The notes below the pieces were generated by a model, which saw only the letters and a program-made list of their open reading frames with translations, was not told the DNA's origin and did not search any database. DNA of 64,000 nt. It comes from Sphingobacterium sp. HMA12. Lineage in GTDB: Bacteria; Bacteroidota; Bacteroidia; Sphingobacteriales; Sphingobacteriaceae. Shown here piece after piece: positions 17,998 to 27,400 of the stretch (positions are counted from its first letter, which is position 1; each line of letters begins with the position of its first letter). The stretch lies in assembly GCF_002933815.1 (NCBI RefSeq), contig NZ_BEYR01000001.1:2039765-2103764 (forward strand), read 5' to 3'. Position numbers and translations under genes: made by a program.

Positions 17998-18033
17998 AAA
18001 AACACCTGAAGTCCCCAACTTCAGGTGTTTTTT
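17998..18033 (+). terminator. Strong terminator with no annotated gene upstream on its strand
   Basis: AACACCTGAAGT pairs with ACTTCAGGTGTT around a short C-rich loop and is followed by TTTT. It lies between a gene reading left (stop at 17286, start 17768) and the dioxygenase gene that starts 137 bases later, so it ends no annotated gene. An AT-rich stretch (~17940-17997) precedes it, with TAAATTTA as a weak -7 candidate. It could end a short RNA or act as a leader attenuator. Nothing else was recognised in 17769-18169. Confidence 0.75.
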
Positions 18034-18169
18034 GTTTATGGGCCTTTTCATTTTAAAAGTTACCAACAAATTAAAACAAAAAGATCAATTCCTGTTTTTA
18101 TTAATCTAGTTCAATGATTTTTTCTTGTAGCTGCCGTAATTTTACAATAGTTAAGAAAATAAAAAAATT

Positions 18170-19102
18170 ATGGATAATAGCATATTAGGACTGCATCATA
18201 TTACCGCGATAGCCGATGATGCAAAACGTAATCTTGATTTTTACACCAAAGTTTTAGGACTTCGGCTTGTAAAAAAAACTGTTAATTTTGACGATCCGGG
18301 CACCTATCATTTTTATTTTGGAAATGAGCAAGGCACCCCTGGCACTATTCTTACATTTTTCCCCTGGGAAGGTATTGGTAAAGGTAAACAGGGCGCCGGA
18401 ATGGCTACCCATATTGGTTATGCCGTCCCGGAGGGTAGCCTCGGTTTCTGGAAAAACAGACTAAGAGAGCACAATGTGGGTTTTCTGGAAGATGAAATTT
18501 TTGGTGAAAAATTGATCTCATTTACCGATCCTGATGGTTTACAACTACAGTTTATTGAACCGTTAATAAAGGATAATAGAAGCGTATGGACGACAGCGGA
18601 TATCAATCATGAAAATGCATTAAAGGGCTTTCATAATATTACCCTCACCTTAAAAGAGGCTGATCCAACACTAAAGGTTCTGACCGATATATTAGGATAC
18701 TCCGTGCAGAGACAGGAGAACGAACGTTATCGATTGACTACCGACGGTATAGCGACTGCGAACATCGTAGATATTGTTGCAGACCGAAATTTACCTTTCG
18801 GACGTAATGCCGCCGGGACGAATCACCACGTCGCATTTCGGGTAAAAGATGATAACATCTTGATGGAATATCGTGAAAAGGTGCTTGCCGCAGGTCTGGA
18901 TATTACACCAAAAATCAATCGGGACTATTTTTTCTCACTTTATTTCCGTGAACCGGGAGGTGTTTTGTTTGAAATCGCAACAGACAATCCCGGATTTACC
19001 GTTGATGAGCCATTGGAAAGTCTTGGTACAGCACTTAAATTGCCAAAACAATACGAAAGTCATCGGTCACAGATCGAAGCCACTTTACCAAAAATAGATT
19101 AA
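18170..19102 (+). CDS. Ring-cleaving dioxygenase of the VOC/MhqO type
   Basis: 310 residues made of two vicinal-oxygen-chelate modules. Module 1 (~5-135) begins ILGLHHITAIADD and has YHFYFGNEQGTPGTILTFF and a TDPDGLQLQFIE strand carrying a probable metal-ligand Glu. Module 2 (~150-280) begins GFHNITLTL and includes GTNHHVAFRV and FREPGGVLFEIATDNPGF. This layout and length match MhqO/MhqA-type hydroquinone-cleaving dioxygenases. Two short genes follow at 32 and 12 bases, a GNAT and a serine esterase, giving a set like the mhq operons that detoxify quinones in Bacillus. The substrate is inferred from homology only. Confidence 0.85.
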   Translation: MDNSILGLHHITAIADDAKRNLDFYTKVLGLRLVKKTVNFDDPGTYHFYFGNEQGTPGTILTFFPWEGIGKGKQGAGMATHIGYAVPEGSLGFWKNRLREHNVGFLEDEIFGEKLISFTDPDGLQLQFIEPLIKDNRSVWTTADINHENALKGFHNITLTLKEADPTLKVLTDILGYSVQRQENERYRLTTDGIATANIVDIVADRNLPFGRNAAGTNHHVAFRVKDDNILMEYREKVLAAGLDITPKINRDYFFSLYFREPGGVLFEIATDNPGFTVDEPLESLGTALKLPKQYESHRSQIEATLPKID

Positions 19103-19134
19103 GATCAACGTAAATTATTAAATACTGCAAAACA

Positions 19135-19434
19135 ATGGAAAGAACAGAAATTGTACTGGATAAAAATCAGCGTGGTGAACTTCAATTATTCTCCAATGAA
19201 AAAAAAGCTGGTTTAATGAGCATCGCCATTATTGACGGACGATTAGTCGTCTACCATACCGAAGTCGATGAAGCCTTTGAAGGTAGAGGATTTGCGAAGA
19301 TATTATTGGAAAAATTGGTGTCCTATGCACGGGAAAATGCGATGAACATTGTGCCTTTATGCCCCTATGTAAATGCACAGTTTCACCGTCATCCTGACAC
19401 CTATGATGATGTATGGTTTAAGAAAACAGTATAG
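19135..19434 (+). CDS. Small GNAT-type N-acetyltransferase (YjdJ-like)
   Basis: 99 residues, the size of the compact GCN5-related class. Acetyl-CoA binding is indicated by VDEAFEGRGFAKILLEKLVS, and the C-terminal PLCPYVNAQFHRHPDTYDDV is characteristic of the short YjdJ group. It has no N-terminal substrate domain. The acceptor is unknown. It is positioned between the dioxygenase and the esterase genes with short gaps, so co-expressed with them. Confidence 0.85.
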   Translation: MERTEIVLDKNQRGELQLFSNEKKAGLMSIAIIDGRLVVYHTEVDEAFEGRGFAKILLEKLVSYARENAMNIVPLCPYVNAQFHRHPDTYDDVWFKKTV

Positions 19435-19446
19435 GAAGGGATATAA

Positions 19447-20067
19447 ATGAGTCATTCTAATAACATCAAAACAGCAGGGCATAGCCTAGAAAATGCGAAA
19501 AAAGCATTGATCATGATTCATGGACGTGGCGGAAATGCAACAGATATCCTGAGCATGTCAGCTTATCTAAATGTAGGGGATTATGCCCTACTCGCACCAC
19601 AAGCTGACAATTACACCTGGTATCCAAATTCATTTATGGCACCCGAACAAAGTAATGAGCCCTGGTTGAGTTCTGCTCTTGAAGTCGTTGAAAATACCGT
19701 ACAGCTTGCTTTGGACAAGGGCTTACAAGCAGAAAACATCTATTTCTTTGGTTTCTCCCAAGGAGCTTGTCTAACGCTTGAATTCCTGGCGCGGAATGCC
19801 AAACGATATGGAGGCGCAGTCGCTATTATCGGCGGACTGATAGGTGAGCAAATTGATCCGGGTAAATATATGGGAGACTTTGAGCAAACACCGCTATTTA
19901 TTGGCACCAGTGATCCTGATTTTCATGTACCCCTGGAACGTGTCAATGCCAGCGTTAACATCCTGAAAGCCCAGCATGCGAAGGTCAAACTCGCTGTATA
20001 TCCCAATTTTGGTCACTCCATTAATCAGGAAGAGATTACTATTGCCAACGAGTTTGTCTTTCACTAG
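19447..20067 (+). CDS. Alpha/beta-hydrolase, phospholipase/carboxylesterase family (MhqD-like)
   Basis: 206 residues. The nucleophile elbow is FFGFSQGACL (Ser in GFSQG), the oxyanion region KKALIMIHGRGGNATDI, the acid Asp probably in FIGTSDPDFHVPL and the catalytic His in YPNFGHSIN. It matches the small predicted esterases found beside ring-cleaving dioxygenases such as MhqD. It is the last gene of the three-gene unit and is followed by a long hairpin terminator. A cytoplasmic enzyme; the ester or thioester substrate is not evident. Confidence 0.88.
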   Translation: MSHSNNIKTAGHSLENAKKALIMIHGRGGNATDILSMSAYLNVGDYALLAPQADNYTWYPNSFMAPEQSNEPWLSSALEVVENTVQLALDKGLQAENIYFFGFSQGACLTLEFLARNAKRYGGAVAIIGGLIGEQIDPGKYMGDFEQTPLFIGTSDPDFHVPLERVNASVNILKAQHAKVKLAVYPNFGHSINQEEITIANEFVFH

Positions 20068-20130
20068 ATGTATTTGCTTGGTATTCTTATCGAAATATTG
20101 ATCAACAGGTCGCTAAAAATATCTTCCGCG

Positions 20131-20178
20131 TATCCTGCTTGTAAGCTGAACTAATTTTCAAAGCTTACATGCAGGATA
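20131..20178. terminator. Long hairpin between convergent esterase and oxidoreductase genes
   Basis: TATCCTGCTTGTAAGCT pairs with AGCTTACATGCAGGATA with one T-T mismatch around a 14-base loop. There is no long T-run, but the location between two convergent genes suits bidirectional termination. Confidence 0.65.
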
Positions 20179-20244
20179 TGCTGTGGCAACCCCTGTCCCT
20201 TAACAATTGATCTCCTTGAAGCCCTATCTTCTTGTTCTACACAC

Positions 20245-21528
20245 TTAGACTTTGGGGTATTTATAGCCATTATGATAGATTGAAGCGAGGTATTTATTTG
20301 CATTTTCGTCATTAAAGCGTTGCTTTTCAGTATTCCAATAGAGCTTTTGCCCTGTTCTATAGGCGATATTTCCCAATTGTGAAAAAATAGCAATATGTGC
20401 ACCGACTTCAAGCGGGGCATTCAACAAGGCTGGGTTTTTCTTGCGAATGGCGTCCACGAAGTTGGCCATATGTTTCTCTAAACCGTTGTCAACGGAAGGC
20501 TGCAGGGCTACCGCCTCCATCCTTCCCTTTTCGGGAATGACTTCCCAGCCCCCGCGATTCAGCACTAAAGTTCCGTTATTACCAATAAATGCCACACCGT
20601 GGTTGCGATTATAAGGTCCTAAATCAATTCCTTTTGCGTGTTCCCACTGAATATTAAAGGTATCAAATTCGTATACCGCGGTCATGGTATCCGGTGTTTC
20701 TCCGGCATCATCGGGAAAGGCAAATTTTCCACCGGAAGCCATTACGGATTTCGGGTCAGAAACTTTCATTCCGAGCAGGGCATAGTCCAGCATGTGTACC
20801 CCCCAGTCCGTCATCAGGCCGCCAGCGTAATCCCAAAACCACCGGAAGTTAAAATGAAAACGATTGATATTAAAAGGTCTTTTTGTGGCGGGGCCCAACC
20901 AATCCATGTAATGTACACCTGCGGGTATTGCCTCATCTGGCTGAATCGGAATGCTATTTTTCCAACCCAGATAAGACCAAGCTTTTACCAATCGTATTTT
21001 ACCCAGTTTACCCGAATGTACAAAATCAATGGCATCCTTAAAATGCTGCTGACTTCGCTGCCACTGGCCCACCTGAACAATTGCATTATTTTTAGTTGCA
21101 GCTTGCAGCATAAGCTGACATTCCCGAATGGAATTTCCAATGGGCTTTTCGACATACGTGTGCTTCCCGGCGTTCACCGCATCGATCATCTGGAGGCAAT
21201 GCCAATGGTCAGGTGTACCGATGATTACCGCATCCACATCCGGACTAAGCAGCATCTTTTTATAATTAACATAGGTTGCAACCTTGATATTCCTATCCTG
21301 GAGTTCTTTTGCCCTTTTGCTTAAGAGATTTTCATCTACATCACAAAGCGCTGTGCATATCACACCATCCTGCTTTAACAAAGCATTAAGGTCAGACCAG
21401 CCCATACCGTTTACCCCGATCACGCCCACCCGGATCGGCTGATCAAATAAGCTGGAGGCCTGGCTTTTGAGCATAAATGTAGAAGCAGCTAAAATACTGG
21501 AAGTTCGGATAAAGTCTTTTCTATTCAT
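20245..21528 (-). CDS. Gfo/Idh/MocA-family oxidoreductase, exported type
   Basis: About 427 residues from the ATG at 21528, chosen because it gives the typical Bacteroidota export leader MNRKDFIRTSSILAASTF; a longer in-frame start lies 21 bases upstream. The leader resembles a Tat signal but has Arg-Lys in place of Arg-Arg. The Rossmann domain shows IRVGVIGVNGMGWSDLNAL, then TPDHWHCLQMIDAVNAGKH and the family motif YVEKPIGNS, with the C-terminal substrate domain after ~160 (YMDWLGPATKRPF, MTDWGVHMLDYALLG). Such enzymes oxidise sugars or inositols with bound NAD(P); some act as glycoside-opening NAD-dependent hydrolases. The substrate is unknown. It is monocistronic. Confidence 0.85.
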   Translation of the reverse strand: MNRKDFIRTSSILAASTFMLKSQASSLFDQPIRVGVIGVNGMGWSDLNALLKQDGVICTALCDVDENLLSKRAKELQDRNIKVATYVNYKKMLLSPDVDAVIIGTPDHWHCLQMIDAVNAGKHTYVEKPIGNSIRECQLMLQAATKNNAIVQVGQWQRSQQHFKDAIDFVHSGKLGKIRLVKAWSYLGWKNSIPIQPDEAIPAGVHYMDWLGPATKRPFNINRFHFNFRWFWDYAGGLMTDWGVHMLDYALLGMKVSDPKSVMASGGKFAFPDDAGETPDTMTAVYEFDTFNIQWEHAKGIDLGPYNRNHGVAFIGNNGTLVLNRGGWEVIPEKGRMEAVALQPSVDNGLEKHMANFVDAIRKKNPALLNAPLEVGAHIAIFSQLGNIAYRTGQKLYWNTEKQRFNDENANKYLASIYHNGYKYPKV

Positions 21529-21914
21529 CACATGTTGGTTTATATACACGAAGGTTTAAGTTCCCGATGAAATTACAAAATTCAATTTAAGCCCTTACCC
21601 TAATCATTGTAAAATATACATCGACATTCAAATCGCTGCGCATGGAAGTCTCTCCGGGAGCAGTAGAAAAATCAGGAAAACTTGTGGTATCCTAAAGCCT
21701 TATCCTGCTATTTTCAGGAACATGGTTGTTACAGAAAAAATTAAATATTGTTGGCATACTGACTTTCAATACGATATAAAAACAGGTCCTAATCCATTTG
21801 AAGGTTGATTAGGGCTAAAGAAATAGGAAAAAAGAAAAAAAACTTTGTTATTTTAACGAAAAATAAAAGATTAATCATTTATTATCCCTACCTTGCAGGA
21901 CTTAATTAAAAATA
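21529..21914. other. Intergenic region with long leader of the cold-shock gene
   Basis: Divergent promoter region. Near the cold-shock gene there is a hairpin GTCCTAATC/GATTAGGGC (~21786-21815) and, at 21840-21847, AAACTTTG, one base off the TAnnTTTG -7 box, which would give a leader of roughly 65 bases. A structured leader is expected for a CspA-type mRNA, but no conserved element was recognised with certainty. Confidence 0.4.
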
Positions 21915-22106
21915 ATGAATACAGGTAAAATTAAATTTTTCAATGAAACTAAAGGTTTTGGTTTTATTACACCAGAGGATGGTAGTGCAGATGTTTTCGT
22001 ACACGTTTCTGCTCTTAAGAACCAAGTATCTGAAGGCGACGTTGTAACTTATGATGTAGAAAGAACTCCAAAAGGAATCAACGCTACAAACGTAAAATTG
22101 GCGTAA
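21915..22106 (+). CDS. CspA-family cold-shock protein
   Basis: 63 residues, a single OB-fold cold-shock domain. RNP1 is KGFGFITPED (residues 13-22) and RNP2 is VFVHVSAL (26-33). It binds single-stranded RNA/DNA and melts mRNA structure, chiefly in the cold or at high growth rate. Codon use is plainer and richer in preferred codons than in neighbours, as in abundant proteins. A DEAD-box helicase gene follows 193 bases downstream on the same strand, a common functional pairing in RNA remodelling. Confidence 0.97.
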   Translation: MNTGKIKFFNETKGFGFITPEDGSADVFVHVSALKNQVSEGDVVTYDVERTPKGINATNVKLA

Positions 22107-22299
22107 TCCAAAAAATACACTTTCTTGTTAATGGGGTAATTCTTAATGATTTATCCCATTTCTTTTTCGTATTCTTCCCTTGTTATTTTCAATAGACTTA
22201 TTCTTTTCGGGTATAACTAATATACCTCTAATCAATTATTTGATACTATAGAAATAGCCAAAGGGTCTTCGTTTAAGCTTATTTTTCCGATCATATTTA

Positions 22300-23430
22300 A
22301 TGGAATTCAAACAACTCAATTTAATACCTCCTCTTCTCAAGGCAATCGCGGAAACAGGATATACAACCCCCACTGCAATACAACAAAAAGCGATCCCCGT
22401 TATATTAAGCGGTCAGGATCTTATTGGATGTGCACAGACAGGCACTGGTAAGACCGCAGCATTTGCCCTGCCTTTATTGCAGCGTCTATCCGAGAAAAAT
22501 GTACACGTGCATGGTAAAGTAATGCCCATCCGTGCCCTGATCCTCACACCAACCCGTGAATTAGCCATACAGATCGGAGAGAATATCAATTTATATCGCA
22601 AACATCTAAAACTAAATTACTGCACTATTTTTGGCGGTGTCAATCAGGACAGACAGGTCAAAGAAATAAAAAAAGGAGTGGATGTTTTAGTAGCCACACC
22701 GGGTCGTCTTTTAGACCTGATGAATCAGAAACTGGTTTTCCTCGATAAAATTGAAGTATTGATCCTCGATGAGGCTGACAATATGCTTGACATGGGCTTT
22801 ATCCATGACATTAAAAAAATCCTGGCGAAGGTTCCCGAAAAAAGGCAGACACTGTTTTTCTCAGCAACAATGCCGCCCAATATTCGTAAATTTGCACATG
22901 GCATCTTGCACAAGCCTGTCGAAGTGGACGTAACTCCGGTAAGTTCTACTGCTGAAAAGGTAAATCAGTCGGTCTACTTTATTGAGAAAAAGGAGAAAAT
23001 AAAATTGTTGACCAGTTTGCTTAAACAATTTAAGCAAGAACGTACAATTGTATTTTCACGTACAAAACATGGCGCTGATAAGATCGTCAAACTGTTGGCT
23101 AAGAATGGACTGCGTGCTGCTGCAATTCACGGCAATAAATCACAAAATGCCCGACAAAAGGCATTGGGTGAATTTAAAGAGGACCGACTGAAAATTCTGA
23201 TCGCCACTGATATTGCTGCACGCGGAATAGATATTGAGCAATTGCCTATGGTCATCAATTATGACCTACCCAATGTACCCGAAACCTATGTACACCGCAT
23301 TGGGCGGACAGGTAGAGCGGGGCTGGAAGGAAATGCCATTTCTTTCTGTGATGTGGAAGAAAGACCTTATTTAAGCGATATTGAAAAATTGATCGGCTTA
23401 AAGATTAAAGTGAGTAAGGTAGGAAAATAA
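22300..23430 (+). CDS. DEAD-box ATP-dependent RNA helicase (RhlE type)
   Basis: 376 residues with the full motif series: Q motif (GYTTPTAIQQKAIP), I AQTGTGKTA, Ia PTRELA, Ib TPGRLLDL, II DEAD, III SAT, IV IVFSRTKHGA, V TDIAARGIDI and VI HRIGRTGRAG. It is the minimal RecA1-RecA2 core with almost no C-terminal tail, shorter than E. coli RhlE. Likely roles are ribosome assembly and mRNA unwinding, especially in the cold, as suggested by the upstream cold-shock gene. Terminated by a strong GC-rich hairpin shared with the convergent antiporter gene. Confidence 0.95.
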   Translation: MEFKQLNLIPPLLKAIAETGYTTPTAIQQKAIPVILSGQDLIGCAQTGTGKTAAFALPLLQRLSEKNVHVHGKVMPIRALILTPTRELAIQIGENINLYRKHLKLNYCTIFGGVNQDRQVKEIKKGVDVLVATPGRLLDLMNQKLVFLDKIEVLILDEADNMLDMGFIHDIKKILAKVPEKRQTLFFSATMPPNIRKFAHGILHKPVEVDVTPVSSTAEKVNQSVYFIEKKEKIKLLTSLLKQFKQERTIVFSRTKHGADKIVKLLAKNGLRAAAIHGNKSQNARQKALGEFKEDRLKILIATDIAARGIDIEQLPMVINYDLPNVPETYVHRIGRTGRAGLEGNAISFCDVEERPYLSDIEKLIGLKIKVSKVGK

Positions 23431-23448
23431 CTTCCATCTTTATTCTTA

Positions 23449-23490
23449 TACAAAGCGCGCCGGAACGATCTTGTTTCGGCGCGCTTTGTG
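23449..23490. terminator. Bidirectional terminator between helicase and antiporter
   Basis: CAAAGCGCGCCG pairs perfectly with CGGCGCGCTTTG around a 14-base loop, 20 bases past the helicase stop and 8 bases past the antiporter stop on the other strand. No long T-run, but very stable. Confidence 0.8.
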
Positions 23491-23497
23491 TAAATCC

Positions 23498-25768
23498 CTA
23501 TTTTTTTCGGTCGGCAAGCAGTAAGGTGGATGGCGTATGGTGTAGCCAGTCCATCTTCTTATTGACAATTTTATGCCAACACGGTAAGCTGATAAGCATC
23601 AGATCCTGCTGTGCCCACAGCTCGGCATCAAGTTCCTTCTCTTCCAATATCGTCAAATGATTGGGAACAAGCTGTTCGAGCTGCCTTAGCTTTTCCCGGA
23701 AACTCTCTTGCTTCCGCAAGATCTGGTCAAAATCCCACACCATTACCTGCGCATCCGAATGATGAATTAGCCGTTGGATAATCGTACAGAGGAATTCATC
23801 ATTTTGCAACAGGATAGGAACAATAACACGACGGGCCCGGACAAAGTTTTTGTCGATCAAAATGCCAACCATCGCATTGACTTTTGCATTGATCTGCTGA
23901 TTTCGGTCAAATGTAGCGAAGGGAGATTCCGCATTTGTCACGGTATGGAATAATTTCTCCGGATTGATAATACGTGAAGTAAAATCCAGAAATCTTCCCA
24001 ACAGGCTACCTTCGTATATGGATTCGCTCACACCCAACAACAGCAGATCCTGACGCTGTTCATTTGAGGTCTGCACGATTTCACTATCAATATCACTTGA
24101 AATTTTGAAAATAGTCTGAATTGGCTGCTCCAAATCCGCTGCGGCCTGCTTTATCTCCCTGAAACTATCCTGCTCCTGTGTTTCCACCTCGTAATGATGG
24201 AGCTCATTGGAAGGTTCGATATGCAATGCAGTAATTTCAGCCGTATTCTTGGACTTTAAAGTAAGTGCATCTGCAAGATGAAGCAGTGAAATTCCCGTAT
24301 TGCTCTTGGCAAATGACAGGAGGATCTTAAATTTCGACTTATTCTGAATTTCCTGCTGTAATGAATTTTTCTTGGGCCGGTAAAGATAATTGATCAGATC
24401 AAGTGAAGGGCCAGTCATAAAAGTGGTGAGCAAGGCCATGACGACCATCATGGAGAATAATTCGGCACTTAATACACCAAGGTCATAACCGATATTCAAT
24501 ACAATCAGTTCCATTAGTCCCCGGGTATTCATTAGCGCACCAATACTCAAACTATCTTTCCAGTTTTGCCCCACAAAGCGGGCAGCCAAGGCGCTTCCGG
24601 CAAATTTTCCGACTACCGCCACTAAAATAATCACGATGGTGATCATCCAGAGCTGCGGGTCGTTCAATAAACCGATCTGTGTACGGAGTCCCGTGTATAC
24701 GAAAAATAGCGGCAGCAACAATAGCGTGGACACATCCTCGATTTTTTCAATAAAAGCTGTTCGAAAACGGCTGCTTTCGGGCATGATTGCACCAGCCATA
24801 AAAGCACCGAATAAAGCATGTATACCAATGACTTCGGTTGCGTAGGCCGAAAATAAAAGCACAATAAAAAAAATGGCGACAACAGGTTTACTCAAACCTT
24901 CACGCGTACCCTTCACCTCTCCCACGCGCATCAGGAAAGGGCGCACAATTTTTATCATCAATAAGACATAAGCAACCGCAAGGGCTATTGTATACAAGGC
25001 ACTGGCAAAATCCCCAGCCTTCACAATCGCAATGACAACCGCCAATATACACCAGGCTGTAATATCATCCGCAGCGGCACAGGTAATGACCATCGCGCCT
25101 AGTTTACTTTTTTGAAGTCCCCGTTCCTGTACGATCCTGGCCAGGACAGGAAATGCCGTGATGCTCATCGATATACCGATAAACAAACTATAGGACAAAA
25201 ACTCCACATTCGCAGGTGGATGGTACAGGTATAAAAAATAAGCCAGGGAAATTCCCAGCGTAAAGGGGATAACAATGCTGGCATGGGAGATCACTACCGC
25301 ATCGTGCGCTTTATTTCGCAGGACATTCAAATCCAGCTCCATACCGATAATGAACATAAATAGAATTAATCCGATCTGGCTCAAAAACTGTAGGTTACTG
25401 AGCGATTCAACCGGAAATAGGGTATGTGCGAATTCAGGAAAATAAAGCCCCATTAAGGAAGGACCTAGAATAATACCTGCCAGCATTTCACCGATCACGA
25501 CAGGTTGTTTGATCTTGATACATATCCATCCCATCACACGGGCGGCGATAATAATCGTCACAATCTGTGCCAGCAGTATCGCTAATGGATGCCGAAGGCT
25601 GTGCAGAAAGGTCGTTTTAAAATCCGCCCAGGCCCCTTGGCTTGTTTTTTCACCAGTAAACAGCTCCTGACCCTGCAGCTGAGTACCCAAATGTATAACC
25701 CAGTACATCACTACAAGCAATGTGCCTATTAAAGTCACATAAAAAATCGTATTCCTGTATTTCTTCAT
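23498..25768 (-). CDS. CPA2-family cation:proton antiporter with C-terminal USP-like domain
   Basis: About 756 residues from the ATG at 25768 (MKKYRNTIFY); the longer frame starts at TTG. One N-terminal helix is followed by a separate block of about twelve helices (~70-460) of the Na+/H+-exchanger fold: IKQPVVIGEMLAGIILGPSL, the ion-site region with AAADDITAWC (adjacent Asp pair typical of electrogenic CPA2 exchangers) and GALMNTRGLMELIVLN. The cytoplasmic C-terminus (~480-750) has no TrkA-N motif and resembles a pair of universal-stress-like domains (SFAKSNTGISLLHLADAL, QRQDLLLLGVSESIYEG). Function: Na+ or K+ export coupled to proton entry. Likely monocistronic. Confidence 0.88.
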   Translation of the reverse strand: MKKYRNTIFYVTLIGTLLVVMYWVIHLGTQLQGQELFTGEKTSQGAWADFKTTFLHSLRHPLAILLAQIVTIIIAARVMGWICIKIKQPVVIGEMLAGIILGPSLMGLYFPEFAHTLFPVESLSNLQFLSQIGLILFMFIIGMELDLNVLRNKAHDAVVISHASIVIPFTLGISLAYFLYLYHPPANVEFLSYSLFIGISMSITAFPVLARIVQERGLQKSKLGAMVITCAAADDITAWCILAVVIAIVKAGDFASALYTIALAVAYVLLMIKIVRPFLMRVGEVKGTREGLSKPVVAIFFIVLLFSAYATEVIGIHALFGAFMAGAIMPESSRFRTAFIEKIEDVSTLLLLPLFFVYTGLRTQIGLLNDPQLWMITIVIILVAVVGKFAGSALAARFVGQNWKDSLSIGALMNTRGLMELIVLNIGYDLGVLSAELFSMMVVMALLTTFMTGPSLDLINYLYRPKKNSLQQEIQNKSKFKILLSFAKSNTGISLLHLADALTLKSKNTAEITALHIEPSNELHHYEVETQEQDSFREIKQAAADLEQPIQTIFKISSDIDSEIVQTSNEQRQDLLLLGVSESIYEGSLLGRFLDFTSRIINPEKLFHTVTNAESPFATFDRNQQINAKVNAMVGILIDKNFVRARRVIVPILLQNDEFLCTIIQRLIHHSDAQVMVWDFDQILRKQESFREKLRQLEQLVPNHLTILEEKELDAELWAQQDLMLISLPCWHKIVNKKMDWLHHTPSTLLLADRKK

Positions 25769-25941
25769 CTTTTTCGCTTTAAATAAATCAAGTGTCAATA
25801 GCAGATAAACGTCTGCCCAAAAGTCAACTATTTATCAATTCGAGCAGACAACCCTAACAAAAATAAAATTCTATACCTGTTTTAAATGTTACTGCGGGTT
25901 AGGAAGCCAAAAATTTGTAATGAACTCCATGAATTTTGTAA

Positions 25942-26667
25942 TCAAGCAAATTTCTCAAGGAATGATTTTTTATAGGATTCGCCCAAGCTAAAAAGAATAG
26001 CTGATTCTTGCTCGTCCATCAAGTTACTGGTGATGATATCTGCCGAAAAGAATTTAACAATTTTAAGAGCAATAATTTCCTTTTTGCTGATACGGATAAA
26101 ATCCTGCTCCGGTAAGACGGACAGTAACTTGTCGAAGCTGATATTTTTTAATAATATGGAGGATCCATCTGAGAGGAATACTGTTTTATCGCGGCTGTCC
26201 ACTTCCGCAATTTGAATATAGTCTATCTGATTGAAATAGAGTATTGCTTTGCCCTTATTGGTATTAAACTGAGCAAAGGGGGAAAAGTCTGTTTGCCGAT
26301 TATTTATTACCTGCTCTACTTTTAGAATCGCTTGCTGGAGGCGCGATAAAGATATTGGCTTACGCAGATAATCTACGGCATTGATATCGAAAGCATCGCT
26401 GGCATACTGTTTATAGGCTGTCGAAAAAACAATGGGATAGTCTTCTAGTTCTTTAGCAATATCAAAGCCGTTAAACTGTGGCATCTCAATATCCAGGATG
26501 CAAAAATCAAAATCTAAACTTTTGTATTCGTTGAGTAACACGACCGGATCATTAAAGGCCTTGACAACCTCCAGTCCGGAAATTTGTTCACAGAGCATCT
26601 TCAAAAATCGCAAGCTTGGGAGTTCATCATCCAGTAAGATGCATTTCAATTCTTTTTCAATTCTCAT
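25942..26667 (-). CDS. LytTR-family response regulator
   Basis: About 241 residues from the ATG at 26667 (MRIEKELKCILLDDELPS); the longest frame starts 36 bases earlier and would overlap the kinase gene more deeply. Receiver domain ~8-125 with phospho-acceptor Asp in FDFCILDIEMPQFNGFD, Thr in VFSTAY and Lys in DYLRKPISLSRL. The LytTR DNA-binding domain occupies ~145-241 (YFNQIDYIQIAEVDSRDKTV, LPEQDFIRISKKEIIAL). The start overlaps the kinase stop by 11 bases, so the two are coupled. The target genes are not evident; the antiporter is the nearest downstream gene. Confidence 0.9.
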   Translation of the reverse strand: MRIEKELKCILLDDELPSLRFLKMLCEQISGLEVVKAFNDPVVLLNEYKSLDFDFCILDIEMPQFNGFDIAKELEDYPIVFSTAYKQYASDAFDINAVDYLRKPISLSRLQQAILKVEQVINNRQTDFSPFAQFNTNKGKAILYFNQIDYIQIAEVDSRDKTVFLSDGSSILLKNISFDKLLSVLPEQDFIRISKKEIIALKIVKFFSADIITSNLMDEQESAILFSLGESYKKSFLEKFA

Positions 26668-27391
26668 ACAATCTGATCTGAAGGTAAGCGTTATAGACAT
26701 CATTTTCTACAAAACGTTTTAACTCGTGCCTATCCGGATAGTAAAGCATCAAGCGTTCTTCCAGCGTCTTGCTACCTATTCCACCTTTGCTTTTGTACAA
26801 CGGCGATCGTTTCGATATCTTATTGCTGACTGTCAATTCCAACAAACCATTGCGGAAAGTCAATACAATCGAAATAAAGGAGTCGGGATGGTGAAAATCA
26901 GCATGTTTAAACGCATTTTCAATGAGATCTACAGTCATCAGTGGGACCAGCACAGGGCACTCTAATAGGGACTCGTTCAATTCATCAATATCAAATTTAA
27001 CACGCATATCAAATAAGGGGCTTAACTTGACCTTATTGACTTCAATTAAATTCCGTGCAAACTCTATCTCCGCTTTTGGAGAAACAAGTTCAGCTTCACT
27101 TTCATATAATACATAGTCCAGTACCATCGCCAATTTATCCATGGTATAATAGGTTTGATAGGCGTGGGAAAGAATACCATTGAGTGAGTTTTTCAGTAAA
27201 TGCGGATTTAAACGATTGCGATGAACGTGATCCATCTGCTCATTATCCATACGTTTGAAAAGCTCTCTATGTCGCAGCTCCTCCACCCGCAGCTTGTTGT
27301 ATTTCCGTATCAATAATATATAAAAAATCAACAGGACAATGACAGCTACAAGGAGCAATACGATCATTATATTGGAAAGTTCAGTCGTCAT
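26657..27391 (-). CDS. LytS/YehU-type sensor histidine kinase with one membrane helix
   Basis: About 244 residues from the ATG at 27391 (MTTELSNIMIVLLLVAVIVL); a longer frame uses TTG and is unlikely. A single N-terminal helix (~5-28) leaves almost no periplasmic sensor, so the signal is probably sensed in or through the membrane. The His_kinase domain has HRNRLNPHLLKNSLNGILSH, a variant of the family NPHFLFN box, with Leu and Lys replacing the two Phe. The HATPase part shows VDLIENAFKHADFH (N box) and KGGIGSKTLEERLMLYYP (G box). It forms an operon with the LytTR regulator. Confidence 0.88.
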   Translation of the reverse strand: MTTELSNIMIVLLLVAVIVLLIFYILLIRKYNKLRVEELRHRELFKRMDNEQMDHVHRNRLNPHLLKNSLNGILSHAYQTYYTMDKLAMVLDYVLYESEAELVSPKAEIEFARNLIEVNKVKLSPLFDMRVKFDIDELNESLLECPVLVPLMTVDLIENAFKHADFHHPDSFISIVLTFRNGLLELTVSNKISKRSPLYKSKGGIGSKTLEERLMLYYPDRHELKRFVENDVYNAYLQIRLYEN

Positions 27392-27400
27392 GATTCCTTT

